In this document: piece after piece, positions 21,357 to 38,000 of the stretch
How the letters are laid out: each line of letters starts with the position of its first letter
Position numbering within the stretch: position 1 is the stretch's first letter
NCBI GenBank assembly: GCA_001655205.1
Contig: LPNZ01008512.1
Coordinates: 1 to 47,859, forward strand
Direction: 5' to 3'
DNA length: 47,859 bases
From: Lenisia limosa
Lineage: Eukaryota > Breviatea
Notes under the pieces: model-generated
Seen by the model: only the letters and a program-made list of their open reading frames with translations
Database searches by the model: none
What the model was told of the DNA's origin: nothing
Program-made: the position numbers and the translations under genes

Positions 21357-24305
21357 TTACGGATAAGTGACCTTTCCATTGTTATCAATGTCCAATCGTC
21401 TCATCAGGGTGACAATCTAAAAAGATGAAAAAAGACGCTTAACATGAAACCAAACCTCGTGAGTAGAAAGCTCAGGGGCTATTGAGGAGACAGCACTGGT
21501 AAACTCAGCAGAGTCAAGGTATCTGCAATGTGAGCGAATGAAAAAGCAATGTTCTTCACTCCTTTTTACTCATAACTATTACCAAAACCTATACTCGTAC
21601 ACACGTATGCATATATTTGTCAATCAAGTATATAACCACCCTAGTAATGATCAACCCAAACGCACCCATTCTTGTCCTTATCGGCTTCGTTGAAAGACGC
21701 CTTCAACGTGTCAATCACTGGCCGGAGCTGAATAGTCAAATAACTTTCACTAAGAGCGAAAAAAAAAAAAAAAAAAAAANNNNNNNNNNNNNNNNNNNNN
21801 NNNNNNNNNNNNNNNNNNNNNNNNNNNNNNNNNNNNNNNNNNNNNNNNNGTGGGAACTCAGCGTCATAACGCTCCATGTACCTGGAAGTCAACGAAAGTT
21901 GTAAATGTTAAAGTTCAATAGTAATAAGCATTGGGCCCACTGGAAGGCGTATTCATCAGCATCATTGAGAAGGAACTCGAAACCGTTAATTGCCAGGATA
22001 CAGCCGACATAAAGATCGGAAGCCGCCACCCATGTACCAGTACGGTCGTTCTTGGCACGGTGGCGCTCCAAGAACTTTCCTCCCTAGATTTTAAGAACAA
22101 TCGCGAGGGAGGGGGACTCACCTTGAAACCGGAGTTTCTAACAGGCGGCTCAAAGATTAGCACAGTGTTATCAGCCATGAAGAAGGAAACAATGAAGGAT
22201 CTGTCCACATCCTCTGCCTGGGAGATTACGTCAGTAACAGGATTTATAATGACAAACAGAGGGGTTGTTGAAAGTGCCAGTGAAGCGCAACACGTCTCCA
22301 GACTTTGCAAGTGCTCTAGCGTAGTCTTTGCGGGGAACCTACCACAATTATTACGCAGCAAAAAAGAATGACGAGTTTGTATTTGAGTTAGTTCATTATT
22401 GTAACTCATATCACTTGATAAATGAAAGCGATACTTAACACCCACCCACCTTAGGGACAAGATTGATGCAAGAGGCAAGAGAATCTTCCTCGGATCCGAA
22501 ACCTGAAAGGATCAAACAACATTCAAGGAACAGAATAATACATAATGAGAACTCACCAGTTGGGGGAGGAGGGACGAAAGAAGCTTCACCACCATGTACA
22601 GATACATCAGACTCGAACTCAACATTTGGGGTGTCGTCACCATAATGCTCCTAAGAGATATTAATTCGCGCAGTGATAATAGGGGAGTTTCACCCAATCC
22701 CTGGACTGCCCACCTTGAGGTATTGCCGGGTGAATTCGTCAGCTGAGAGGATCTTGAAGCGGCGGCCAAAGACCTACAGAATTAGATGTTAGCGAAGCAA
22801 GGGTACCCAAGCCCCGAACCCACAAAGATCTCGGCGCCAATACGAAGATCCTCGGCGGTGTAGCACTCCACTTCACCGACATCGTCGGAAACAGAGAAGT
22901 TTTTCTTCGGCAGCTTCTGCCGGCGTACAAAGACCGGGCCTCCCTCACGGCCGGTGTTGACCTCACTAACTGAACGCACTTCGGTCGTGCTGTCTACCAG
23001 GAAGTGGTGCAGAACCTGTTGTGGTGAATAATCCAAGTCTGTTGATATGTACATATGAGTTGCGGTTTTTTCTGTCATCGCTGTAATCAGAAAATTACGA
23101 ATCTTCCATTTCCCAAGCCAAGCCTACGAATTTCCTGACTTGACCATAAACATCGGAAGTGTTGTCCCAAACACAGTGGAACCTGAGAACATGCCTATCC
23201 TTGTCCAAGAATCTTGAGAGTTATGAGACCACTTCAAGTAGGCTCACCTTGCAAGGTTGTCTTTTTGGTTGTAGGTATGGACTCGGGGCTGAACCTCAAC
23301 AAGGCTTCGTGTCTGAGTGAACTCGTCATCATCGACCTTCTCAGCGTCACCGCAGCAAATGCCCAATTTGGCAAGAACTATCTAAATTCTGGTTATTGCA
23401 GGCCGTGGTTTTCACCTTGATAGAAAAGCCTTTTCCCCTCTAACCCTGGCAGTATCATCACAATCGAAGATATGATATTTCTGCGCATAGAAATGGACAT
23501 TGTTTCTGTGGACGAGTCAGTGGCAACAAATCGAACACATAACAGCAACCTTATCATGATACAAACGTACAGCAGCCCATCCCACCCAATGACCAAGTCC
23601 TGGGGGACGACAAGTTCGCCAGTGACGTCGTTAGGGACCTGCTGTCTCTTCAGACGAACCCCCTGTGCAAGGCCTATGTGGTAATGAGAGAAATAATAAA
23701 AGGATGCATCTGTCCTCAGTAGCATCACGTTTGGAATACATATCATATTACAGTTGTAATATTATTGTGCAATACTCATCAGAAACTATGGACAACAAAC
23801 CGGAGTTGTCACGACGGGGTTCAGTGATTCTCATTGTGTTATCCTCCATAAAGTAGACAAGGTTGACAATGCGCTTGCGTGTCTTTTCTTCACGGCTAAA
23901 TACAATATCCTCATCGAAGAAAGCCTTGAAGACAAGGGTCTGAGGAAGGTAAACAGGGAATCGGGCTACAGAAAACAAACTGCTTTGTTCACGCTTGCTT
24001 CTCCATCAAAATCATGACCATCTTCTGCTTTAGGGTTCTTGGGACGTCTTAAAACCCCCTTGAAAGTCATGGAAGGGTCATACGGCTCAGCTTCAGTGAT
24101 ATCTCCAGTAACTGGGGCAGCTAAACAAAAGATTAAGAATATAAATATCACATTTCACCAGATGAATGGGAAGGAAGGGTCTTCAAAAACCTGAGGGCCA
24201 ACCTTGAACAATAGCGTAGCCGTTTACGTATCTCATCGACTGCTTCATGTTTTTTTGCTCAACTTTGCCAACAGAGTTACCTGGTAAGAAGGCAATTTGC
24301 GACAT
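21357..24305 (-). CDS. EFHC1/Rib72-like axonemal protein (DM10 domains plus EF-hands)
   Basis: EFHC1/Rib72 proteins line the doublet microtubules of cilia and flagella. The start at 24305 (MSQIAFLPGNSVGK) is followed by the family's YVNGYAIV motif. Three DM10 domains follow. DM10-1, near 23930-23470, has KAFFDEDIVFSREEKTRKR and MEDNTMRITEPRRDNSG. DM10-2, near 23200-22720, has LARFHCVWDNTSDVYGQ, ECYTAEDLRIGAEI and FGRRFKILSADEFTRQYL. DM10-3, near 22260-21900, has DRSFIVSFFMADNTVLIFEP, PPVRNSGFK and NDADEYAFQW. The C-terminus has two EF-hand-like loops, DKDKNGCVW and DIDNNGKVTYP, ending at a stop at 21357. A 70-bp gap lies between the third DM10 and the EF-hands. The domain order matches human EFHC1 and algal Rib72. 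It is divergent from the next gene, 225 bp away. Confidence 0.92.
21780..21849. other. Assembly gap (70 N) inside the EFHC-like gene
   Basis: Follows a run of about 18 A residues. On the coding strand this is a poly-T tract, probably the polypyrimidine part of an intron. Confidence 0.97.
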
Positions 24306-24530
24306 TGTAAACAGTCCTTCACTAATCTCGTTATCTCTTATTATACCTCTCCTGCCTTTTTTCTAGTTGTAAAAATACACCAGTGTTTCTAACTCACTCT
24401 GTTTTCATTTTGTTGTGCCAATTTTTTTGCGCTACAATATGACGGCGGCGTAGAATTTAAGCAAATTTTGGTGAAGAATATTTCTTTCCTTAACGCAGTT
24501 ATACCAGTTTATTATTGACAGTTAACGAAA

Positions 24531-26804
24531 ATGCCAATTACTCTATCGCTTACGCGGTCATGCCTTATGTGCATGGCCAGCTGTTGCACTCTTGCGTCCT
24601 TTGTTTATATGCTCGTGAGTTTTTTTTTTGGTATTGAGTGGTAATAACTGCATTTAGCTCTTTTGGCCCTTGTATTACATTCACATCGACTCAAGTAACG
24701 ACGTTTGGTTCTCTTATCAGTTTGATACAATTCAACGGAAGGTTGAAACAGATGATGCAACAACAATCCAATATACAGACTGGTTTGTTTCTCTTTGATT
24801 GTTTTTCGGCTCTTCTTATTGTTTCCTTTCCCTTCTCTTACGTCCTCAAGGGGAGAAAGCGGTCCATTCCAGTCTGACAATGACGATTTCAAAGGAGTAC
24901 GCTTTGATTTTTTTTTTTTCGTTTTATTCCCTCTTTACCGTTTCACCATTCGAATTCCTGTGACCACCGCTTATAATCTGCTTAGACTTTCACTCTTCAC
25001 ATGGTTCTCACAGTAATTGCCATCTGTCTCACTTGCTGCACCTTCGTCATGCAGAGTGGGACCAACCGCCTTTTTTCATCTGTCTCTCAAGTCTATTGAA
25101 TTATGTGGGGAACTAATTTTTTCAGCCATCACCAACTGGCCTGGATGCATGTGCAAAATCTTTGAAGGCCGTGTGAATCTCATCAAAATGATCACCAGTG
25201 TAAGAGGANNNNNNNNNNNNNNNNNNNNNNNNNNNNNNNNNNNNNNNNNNNNNNNNNNNNNNNNNNNNNNNNNNNNNNNNNNNNNNNNNNNNNNNNNNNN
25301 NNNNNNNNNNNNNNNNNNNTGTTGTCACATCTGTAATTTTGTTCTGCTTAAATCTTCCTGGAAACATGGCTGATGGCATGTCCAGTTGTCCCTCTGAAGA
25401 CCAGTTGGGGGGTTAAGATTGAGAGTTTATTTCCTTTTGACATACACTCACTCTGTAGTCCATGCAATACGCTCATTGGCTCCAATGACAGCATGAACAT
25501 GGGATGGGGCCTTGACTATGGAATGTACTTCAACATCATGATGGCCTTCTTCATGATCTTCATCTTCGTTGTTATCTTCATGTACCGTGATGAGACTCCT
25601 CAGAGTTCCAACTCCAGTGCTAACTCTGGTTACGTCAACTTCACCCTTGGCATGAAGTAGGATCTGAGTTTCCCTTCTGTTCTCACCTCTCAGCCTCCGT
25701 TGGTCTCGTGGCAAGTGGCTGTGGGCTTTCGGTATCATGATCATCTTCTTCGGTTACTTCTCATATGTTTGAGGGAGGGACTGAATCCTTTGTTTGTGTC
25801 AAAACTGATAATGACAGGTCTGGCCCTGGTACTACGTCAAGAGTGTCAACACCTCTAGTGATACTGAGAGCTACGTTGATTATAAGCTCGGAGGCCCTGA
25901 TGTCGTATCTATCCAGGATCCTGGAAGCAGAACTGTGGGGAGGAGGGGCCAAGTTAGAATGAAGGTTTTTGAAGCTGAAGGAAAGTGATCTGCAAAAAAG
26001 ACTGACTTTATAGGCTTCGGTGACTACTTCTCACAGAAGCTGGGGTGATGACGGTTATGATGGCGAAGTTAGGGATACCTTCCTCATCTGCTTTATTTTC
26101 TGTTTGTTGGGTTGTTTTATTTTTGAACATGATATTCTTTCAATTGAATGTTACAATTTCAGGGATCATTGCTGCTCTTGCTGCTATCTTCTACTGCATT
26201 CTGAACAGTAACCAGGGGTGGAATTCTCCAGATGTTTTAGTTCATTTTTATATATGGTTTTGAACTCTCCCTTACCCCCCTCAGCGGTGACACAATACCC
26301 TCGCCTCAAGTGCCCCTGTTTCCCTGCCTCTATGTATCTTTTGCGCACTATTGCGGCTGCCGCCATTCTTGCCTTCCACTCCCTCTCTTTCTTCATCTTC
26401 ATCTTTACTATTAGTGATGTGGGAGGGGCGTTGTATATTCCCCTCTTTGAACATATTAATGCCGCTTATTTGATATTTTTAGTCATTTGGTGAGGATATG
26501 AGTGGAAGCTGCCCATCTTCATCTAATCGCAAGCACCCTTGTAACTCTCTGGTAGGAGATTGATTCACCTTTCAGCTCATGAACTTGTTTGACCTTCTTA
26601 GATTGGCTCCCACGACGAAGGCAGTATTGAGTCTTCTTGGGGATTCGATTTTGGCTTCCTTAGGTTTGTTGTATTTCATGTGTGAAGTTTCCAATACTCT
26701 CTTTGTGACCTTGTAGCATGTTCTTCATCTTTGTGACTGGCATCTTCGCACTCGTCATGTCTCTGATGCACAGATCCGAGCCTATTGCCGGAAGCCGTGT
26801 CTAG
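24531..26804 (+). CDS. Multipass membrane protein of unknown family
   Basis: The start is the ATG at 24531 (MPITLSLTRSCLMCM). Joined exons show an N-terminal membrane segment (CCTLASFVYMLLFWPLYYI) and then an acidic, probably lumenal or extracellular segment (HIDSSNDVWFSYQFDT, WGESGPFQSDNDDFKG). After a 111-bp gap come LNLPGNMADGMSS and several more hydrophobic segments: YFNIMMAFFMIFIFVVIFMY, WLWAFGIMIIFFGYFSYVW, TFLICFIFWIIAALAAIFYC, TIAAAAILAFHSLSFFIFIF and MFFIFVTGIFALVMSLM. Soluble loops include YYVKSVNTSSDTESYVDYKL. The stop is at 26804. At least six membrane helices are expected. The cysteine content of the loops and the topology recall claudin- or tetraspan-like surface proteins, but I could not place it. 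Exon joins are plausible GT-AG pairs, with one uncertain around the gap. Confidence 0.65.
25209..25319. other. Assembly gap (111 N) in the membrane protein gene
   Basis: Interrupts sequence coding for an extramembrane loop and possibly a second membrane helix. Confidence 0.97.
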
Positions 26805-27120
26805 AGAATGATGTTTACTGGTTTGGGCTAATGTACAATGTTAATAATTACAAATAATGGCAACGCTGGAATAAAAGGTAAAATTTATTTGATGAGCTTA
26901 GAGACAATACAACATAGATAAGAGGTAACAACAGGTTTAGGGTAACATTTCAAAATTTTATAACGTGAACATAATCGTAACATTGAAGAAAAAAAGGGAA
27001 ACTACTATGGTGCTCTAAATTATGCTATTTATTGAGGTGTGTTGCTCTTCATTCTTCCCGAGTTGATGAGACACCCTAATGGATGAATAATGGACACACA
27101 ATGATAATCAAAGATAGTAT
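26805..27120. other. Convergent intergenic region
   Basis: Separates the 3' ends of the membrane protein and kinase genes. AT-rich, with no coding potential recognised. Contains AATAAA-like signals on the plus strand (AATAAAAGG near 26870). Confidence 0.5.
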
Positions 27121-31081
<3,961 letters not shown>

Positions 31082-31741
31082 CTTTGGACCCAAATTGGGT
31101 GCTCTGCCCTCTTTGGTGGCCAAGCCAAATGCGTCACAGTGATAGGAATACAAAGAAAATGCCTATTACGGAATCCTTGTGGTGATAGTTTGATAATTTG
31201 AGGGATGAGAGGAAAGGAAGTAAAAGAAGAGGTTTCTTGGGCTGGGCGCAAGAACTTGGAAGAAAATATAGCGTGGCGTTGAGTGTGAAATACTTTTATT
31301 TATTACACAGACTAATAAGAATAAAAGTATTGGGTAAAAAATGAAGAAGGTCGTCCAAATGACGGAAAAGGAAAAAAGGTGATGACGTGTCAGTCAGATA
31401 CCTTCTTTGGGAACTTCTTTTTTAAATACCGCTTTTTGATAACAATTTTACATTAATATCTTACTTTTGGAAGAGTTATAAAGAATAAGGCGGTTGAGCT
31501 AGAAAAATATCCAAATTAGTCAATCTTTACGAAATTACCGTCACCTCTTTAGAAACCCCACGACACGAAACCCGGAAACCCGGAAACCTGTAGTTATTTT
31601 TTGTACGTAGCGAGACAGAGAGGATATATAATAGAAAAACAAGGTCCATCAATCAAAATAAAGAGATTACTGCAACAGAATAGCGTTGTCCCACTGTATA
31701 GTTAGACCTTCGTGGTCTTCTATCGTTCTTTATCTTTGAAT
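31082..31741. promoter_or_regulatory. Divergent intergenic region between kinase and channel genes
   Basis: 660 bp between two starts facing apart. It includes in-frame but ATG-less sequence just upstream of the kinase start (probably 5' UTR) and a tandem CCCGGAAA repeat near 31570. Promoters of both genes must lie here. No named element is recognisable. Confidence 0.45.
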
Positions 31742-34700
31742 ATGGTTATAAAGTCATCTCCGGAGCCTCTTCTCCAAAAAAGTGACTCCACTGATACAGA
31801 CCTCAAAGTTCATACTGAAGATGTTGTCCTGATCAAGCCATCCCCTTCACCAGAGCCAAGGCCAGATATACTGACCCCAGGTAAAAAGAGTATTGTTAAG
31901 TTTGTGTTAAGTGCCTGAAGCAGGGGGTATTTTATTCATTTCGTATCTACCTTATTTCTGTCCACTCGTCTTGTTTTTTCATTTTCATTCAGAGGAACGT
32001 GAGAATGAAGCACGTCTTGCAGAGTGGCGGAGAAGTGGAATTGTTCCTGCTGGAGGTCTGAGAACGTGATATTTCGTGGTTGACATATCCAGCGAGTGAA
32101 TACGACGTTAGAGGTATCTTCCTGAAGACCATCCACCCTGAGAATACGTTCAAACTTATCTTCGACTGGGTTATCGCCTTTATCAGTGGGTGTCTTCACC
32201 TTGTCCTAAGAGCTCTAGTCATGGTGACGTGCTTCATTGTGCCGACTGAATTAGCCTTCAACCAGGCTTTACCAACGTATATGTCAGTCTTCATCGACGT
32301 TTTCTTTGTGTTGGACGTCGCCATCAACTTTCGAACTGGATACAGGGAAGGTTGGTGCAACAGCTTCTGGCTGACTCTTGAAGGTGTGGCGTATGTTGTT
32401 ATGAATCACAAGTTGATCCAAAAGAAGTACCTCAAGGGATGGTTCACGGTGAGGGGTCATCTATTTCGGTAATTTAAATGTTGTAACTTTAAAATACTTC
32501 AATCTTTACCAGAAGATGTGTAAATTTTTCTGCAAAAAGGGCCAAAATGAAACAAAAGAATTGATGAACCCCAAAAAAAAAAGACATCATGTATTACTAA
32601 TATACCAACATAATATGAGCTCTTTAAGCATCTGTACATCATATAGTTGTAGATATGATATGATATTGATTTAATTATTTCTACTTTCGTCGTCTTTGTC
32701 TTTCAGAAGATGACTCAATGATCCAGGTGGACTTCTTGTCGTCAATCCCTTTTGATTTGATCTTCTTGATCGGGAATATGGGTCCCACAGGCCCGTACCT
32801 CCTACTTATTCGTCTCGTTAAGTGAGTGAATCCTCAAAACCATTACCATTTTCGACCCAGTTGCACATCTAACCTCTCAGGGTCCTTCGCCTCCTTCGTC
32901 TCTTGCGGCTTTTGAAGGTAACTTGGGACAATGGCAGGAGTTTGATCTCATGATCTAGGGGAGAAAGCTGAACCGTGTTGCTGGAGGCGCCTCTGTTGTT
33001 CGCACTTTGGTGCTCATCATATCCCTTGCGCTTCTCGCTGTAGGCACGGACGCTTTCCTTCTTATATTTGTAGCATTGGGTAGCCTGTATCGTTTTTGCA
33101 GTCAGCTCACCTCACGACGATGGATGGGTAGCCGACCAAGGGGTATGATGATCCGTTATTGATGCTGATTGCACAGATTAAGGACAGTGATTTCTTTGAA
33201 CAGTATACAACTTCAATATACTTCGCCTTGGTATCCCTCACGACTGTTGGGTATGAGGGACATTGTTTTCCTTTGATATATTGATGAAAAATGTGATGAT
33301 TTGGATATATCTTCAACCAGATAAAACATTATTCTCAAGTATTTTGCACATTTCTTGTGTGAAAAAAATTTACATGACCTATAATGGACTTTTCTAAATT
33401 TGAAACTTAGATACGGAGATATTTCACCTATTCGAGCCGATGAACAGTGGACAGTTTCAATCATTATCCTGTTTGGCACCTTAGTGACTGGAATGGTGTT
33501 TGGTTCCATGACAAGCATTGTTGAAGGTAATGAAACCAGTGAATATGACGTCATTCTATTAGCAATGGACAGCAGCTATCGACGTTATCGCAATAAACTG
33601 AACCAAGTTAATGAGTTTATCAAGTGAGTCAAATGAATATCCCTCCCCATAACAAACATGAAAGTTGACATTTTACCGTTAAGTTTCTATAAGATATCGA
33701 GATCTTTAGCTGAGCGACTTCGCATTTACTCAGATCAGCACTGGGAATTGACTAACGGTCGTGAGGTAGCCGGGATTGAACCTCTGATACCATTTCAATA
33801 GTCGGATGACCCCTTTAGTGGGATCTCTTCTTCAACATTTTACCACGGCCTGTTTCGGCTGAAATTGCGATTGAAATGCACTCGTAAGTCGGATACGTCA
33901 CATGACCATGTAGGTCCCTCATCAAAAGCTGTGAGGCCTTCCGACAAGTGTCGCCTGCCTTCATAAGAGAACTGGCACCCTCCCTCAAACTTTCTCTCTG
34001 TGTCTCAGGTGACTATATCATCAGACAGGGCGATATTGGTTAGTGGGACTGTTTCATTTTGATGCCTAAGGTGATAGAGTGTACTTCATTCGAAGTGGAA
34101 TGGTCAACCTTTACATTGATGGAGAGGTAGGTTGCTTCTGTTCTGGCCTGGGTTGAACTCATGCAGAAAATCGAACAACTCGGTCCGGGAGACTCTTTTG
34201 GTGAAGATTCTCTCATATCACCCGGACATAAAGTCTCGGTATGAGCTGTTGCTAGTAATTTAAATATGACCGGATCTCCTTTTTATTATCTGAATCTGTT
34301 GCATAAGACGGATTTAGGATGGCTTACCTCCTTCATGAATATAGGTCAAAGCAAAGAGTTTCACTGTTCTTCACTTCATTGAACATGAAACAGTAACAGA
34401 TATCCTCAAAAGTTGGTGTTTCTCATTATAATGAACACACGTTCTAAATTTTCACAACTCCAGAGCACCCTGGTGATGTCTCGCCTTTTTGTGAGGTAAT
34501 GAGACCCTCAAAACAGCAATTTCCTTATATTGTAGTCCTTGGCAAAGATTCAGTACACTGGGGAAGAAAAGAAGAAGAAGAAAAAGTCCAGTGGTTGGAG
34601 CAGCATTAGTCTTAGGGAAATTAAGCAACTTGAAAGAATCAACTCTAAAGTAAGCAAGCCTGTACCTTTATTCTCTCTAGACCCCTTCATTACAAAAGAT

Positions 34701-35071
34701 CGATACCCCACAGAAGTCGGAACCGCCGGTTGATAGCTCCACGTTCAAGCCCCTTCCCGACCATCTCACTCCTTCAACTCCACTTCAGGCCACAAAAGAC
34801 ATCGAATTAATGATGGAGGAAATCAAGCTTCTGAAAAGGACTTTGGCTGAGAGGGATAATGAAATTGCCCAAATGGTAGTAGGCCTTATCATAATAGTCC
34901 TGACACTTCAGAAAACATCAATAGGTCATCCAATTCCAACTCCTCCTGAGGTAAGCCAGTTTTCTTCCTTTTCACTCTTTAGATCTCCACTCCAAATGTG
35001 TTTTAACTGAAATTCAAATAATGTACATTAAACTGATCAAATCTGACATTCTCAAACAGAGTCTTGATTGA
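31742..35071 (+). CDS. EAG/CNG-like potassium channel with cyclic-nucleotide-binding-type domain
   Basis: A six-helix cation channel. It starts at 31742 (MVIKSSPEPLLQKSD) with a disordered leader. The EAG-like motif FLKTIHPENTFKLIFDW precedes S1. S2 lies in MSVFIDVFFVLDVAINFRTG, S3 in VDFLSSIPFDLIFLIG, and S4 in IRLVKVLRLLRLLRLLK (basic residue every third position). The pore carries the K+ selectivity signature SIYFALVSLTTVGYGDISP near 33210-33430. A C-linker (RSLAERLRIYSDQHWELTNG, NILPRPVSAEIAIEMHS) leads to a cyclic-nucleotide-binding fold (SGDYIIRQGDIGDRVYFI, LGPGDSFGEDSLIS). Where this fold normally has an Arg-Thr/Ser-Ala phosphate contact, the sequence reads HKVSVKA, so nucleotide binding is doubtful. 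A charged tail and coiled coil (DIELMMEEIKLLKRTLAERD) end near 35071. The 3' end lies 20 bp from the histidine kinase end. Confidence 0.88.
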
Positions 35072-35090
35072 TATTACTTTGGTGACATTC

Positions 35091-38000
35091 CTATGCGTAT
35101 TGTGACAGCAGCTTGCGAAGCGTAATTAAATTGATTGGTTTGGGTACGAAGTCCTGCAGCATCAAGGCCACAGCACAAATGCACATCTTTTGAAATACGA
35201 GTCGAGTGACATTTTCAACATAATCGAGGCTGTTTGGCAAACCTGCATTCCAGAGTCAAGACAGGCCTTTTGGTCACTCGGAGCAACTTGTCCCGTGACA
35301 GCAACAATGTTGACGGGGCGCTCCACTGACATTCGAGATTCCATTTCACCTGGGGTGTGAGTGTCAACCTCCCTACGAATGGCTTTGGTAGCTTCGATGC
35401 CGTCCATAACAGGCATTTGGTAGTCCATAAAAATCATGCGATAGGGTCTGAAAGAATAAGTTCTGAGTATGCTTCTCACTTATCCTCTTCGACAGCTTCG
35501 CTGACCATGTCAAGTGCTTCTTTACCATTATTTGCAACTTCAACCTAGGGAATGAACCGCTAATCACAATCTTACAATAGACCCTGCCTTTTTGATCATC
35601 AACGCAAGCACTTTCTAAAGGAGTTATTCCATTTTGGGTCTGACCTGGTTGACGGGATTATCTTCGGCCAGCAGAACTCTTGGCATTAGAGGCGACGATT
35701 CTGAAGAGTCAAGATGAAGCAAATACGTAAATGCGTACGGTCTGACGCATGAGACGGCGTTGACACAGTGGAGGGGTTCGGACACGCGGGGATGGGGAGG
35801 GTGTTTTGTGACGGACTGTTTGTCATCGAAACATTTGTCGAAAGCTGGGTGGTGAGTCAAAAGCGCAGCCAACTTTGAGGGGGGGAAAGTAAGGCCCTTC
35901 CTTAGTGTCAAGAATAACTGCTGGTGTGGCAGGTGACATCAGTTCGGGGCTTGGAAACGAGACCATCGGCAGGTCTGGCATGGACGGTGAATTCTCAAAT
36001 TGGTGTACGGTAATTTCCGGAAGTGGGATGATGATGGCCTAGACCGGTGACAATATAGATGTGTGCCAACTTTCAATGAACCCTTAATGACTAGTTTCAG
36101 CGCCGAGAGTGATGTTGGTTTGGGGAGTAGTTCAATGTTAAGAAGCCCTGAGACCTGCAGAGTTAGTATAGTACTTGTGCGTACCATTGAGTTACTTGAG
36201 AGGTGAGACAAGATGCTTCGGACTTTGGACATTTCAGAATACGCCGCAGTGAAGGCTATGGTATGCGGCCGTGCGGAAGGCGGAATAGACTCAAAGGCCA
36301 GAATAGACTCTTTGAGGAAGCGTGCGTCTTCACTGGTCATGTCGAGTATGTCTATATTTGTCAAAAACACAGGGTTATTGGATTTTCCTTACAGTTTTGG
36401 TGTTTGTGTTTACCAACAGTCTAAAACGGTCAAAGAAATTCAACAAGAACTTGCCCTGGTAGTCTCACTTTCAAATCTCCGCTTGAAGAGCAATAATGGT
36501 ATGTAGGTCTTCGCACAATCACCAGTGCTGGGGGTGCCGCTGGTGGGGTTCGAAGGGACAAAATTGCATCTGACAACTGGAACATATGAGCAAAAAAAGT
36601 GGAAATCTTGTCATTGATAACTGTAAGCATAGTAGCCACAGAATTATGTCAAACTTGGTGAGAGAACAGCAAAAAATTGGGGAAATAATAGGCTCCACAT
36701 GATATTTAATCAACCTTCAGCCTACAGAGTGGAACAGGTTTGGTCTAGCATAGAGAGCCATGACGTCACAAACCAGGCTGTCGTCACTCGTCTGGTCTCC
36801 AATTATTACGACTGAGGGTCTGTTCTCAGCAACAACTACATACATAAGACGAAAACAGCCCCACTTCTAGTGTTTAAAGGAGACAACGCAGAGCTGTTGC
36901 GACGGCTGTGGATTTTGCTGTGAACAAGGAGCGGAGTGGTGTGTAGTGAGCTTCTTGGAGAGTGCCTTGGGGAACACGCAGGTGAAGACAATGGCGAACG
37001 CAATTTCGGAGATCTGAGAGAGTGACGACAACCCGAAGCAACACACCTGATCTGTCTGATGCGCTGCTGGAGGGACAGTATTGATGATGAGCTGGCTGGA
37101 GGCGCCACTTTCAAAAGCTCGGGCTTCGCAAACGATGACATCAAAGGAAACACCTGGGCAATAAGACCGTGCTGCGAATAATGGGGCGTCTACCAAAGTA
37201 AACGTCGTCCCTTCGTCAAGCTTCGACGACACCCTTATGGTTCCACCCAAAATCTCCACTAAATGCTACATGGTGAGTGGGATGATGTATATGCTGAAAT
37301 TCAGCAAATGGGCAGGTAATAAATTAGTATTTCGATGTGAAAGCTCATTATTTTTCATAACTGATAAGCTATCATTTGTAACTGCTTATAGAGTTAGAAT
37401 ACCCATACTTTTGTGATACTTAGGCCAAGGCCACTTCCACCATATTTGGACCTGATTTCCGGCTGAAGCTGATCAAAGGGGTTAAACAGACGATGTAAGT
37501 TCTCGGGCGACACGCCTCTTCCGGTATCGGACACCTGGGGGTCAGGTTGCTATTTTGGTGTCTTACCTTGACTTCAATTGTTCGTCTTTGCGGCGGTTCC
37601 TGAGAAATGAGATGGAGATGTGGGCCTACATCATCCATGACAAGGGATGAAGGGTCAATGAATTCGTCATCACTTAGACGGGCTTTAATTGTCACCTATT
37701 GCATGAGATGAAAGAAGGGATGAGCCACCTCTCCCTTGTCGGTGAATTTCACAGCGTTTGACAGTAAGTTGAAGAAGACTTCCTTCAAACGACCAGGGTC
37801 TGAAATCACCTGCAAATCATAACCAATGAGGAATGAAGAAGACAAACCTCAAGTCGTGAGAGGTCAGTGGAGGCAATTACGTTCAGTTCCAGGTTCTGTA
37901 CAGTCAAATGACAGCACTTCCGTCTGTACCTTAGTTTGTGCTTTGAGCCCGAATATCATGGCAACTTCATCGATCATTCTAAGGAGTAAAAAAGGGCACT

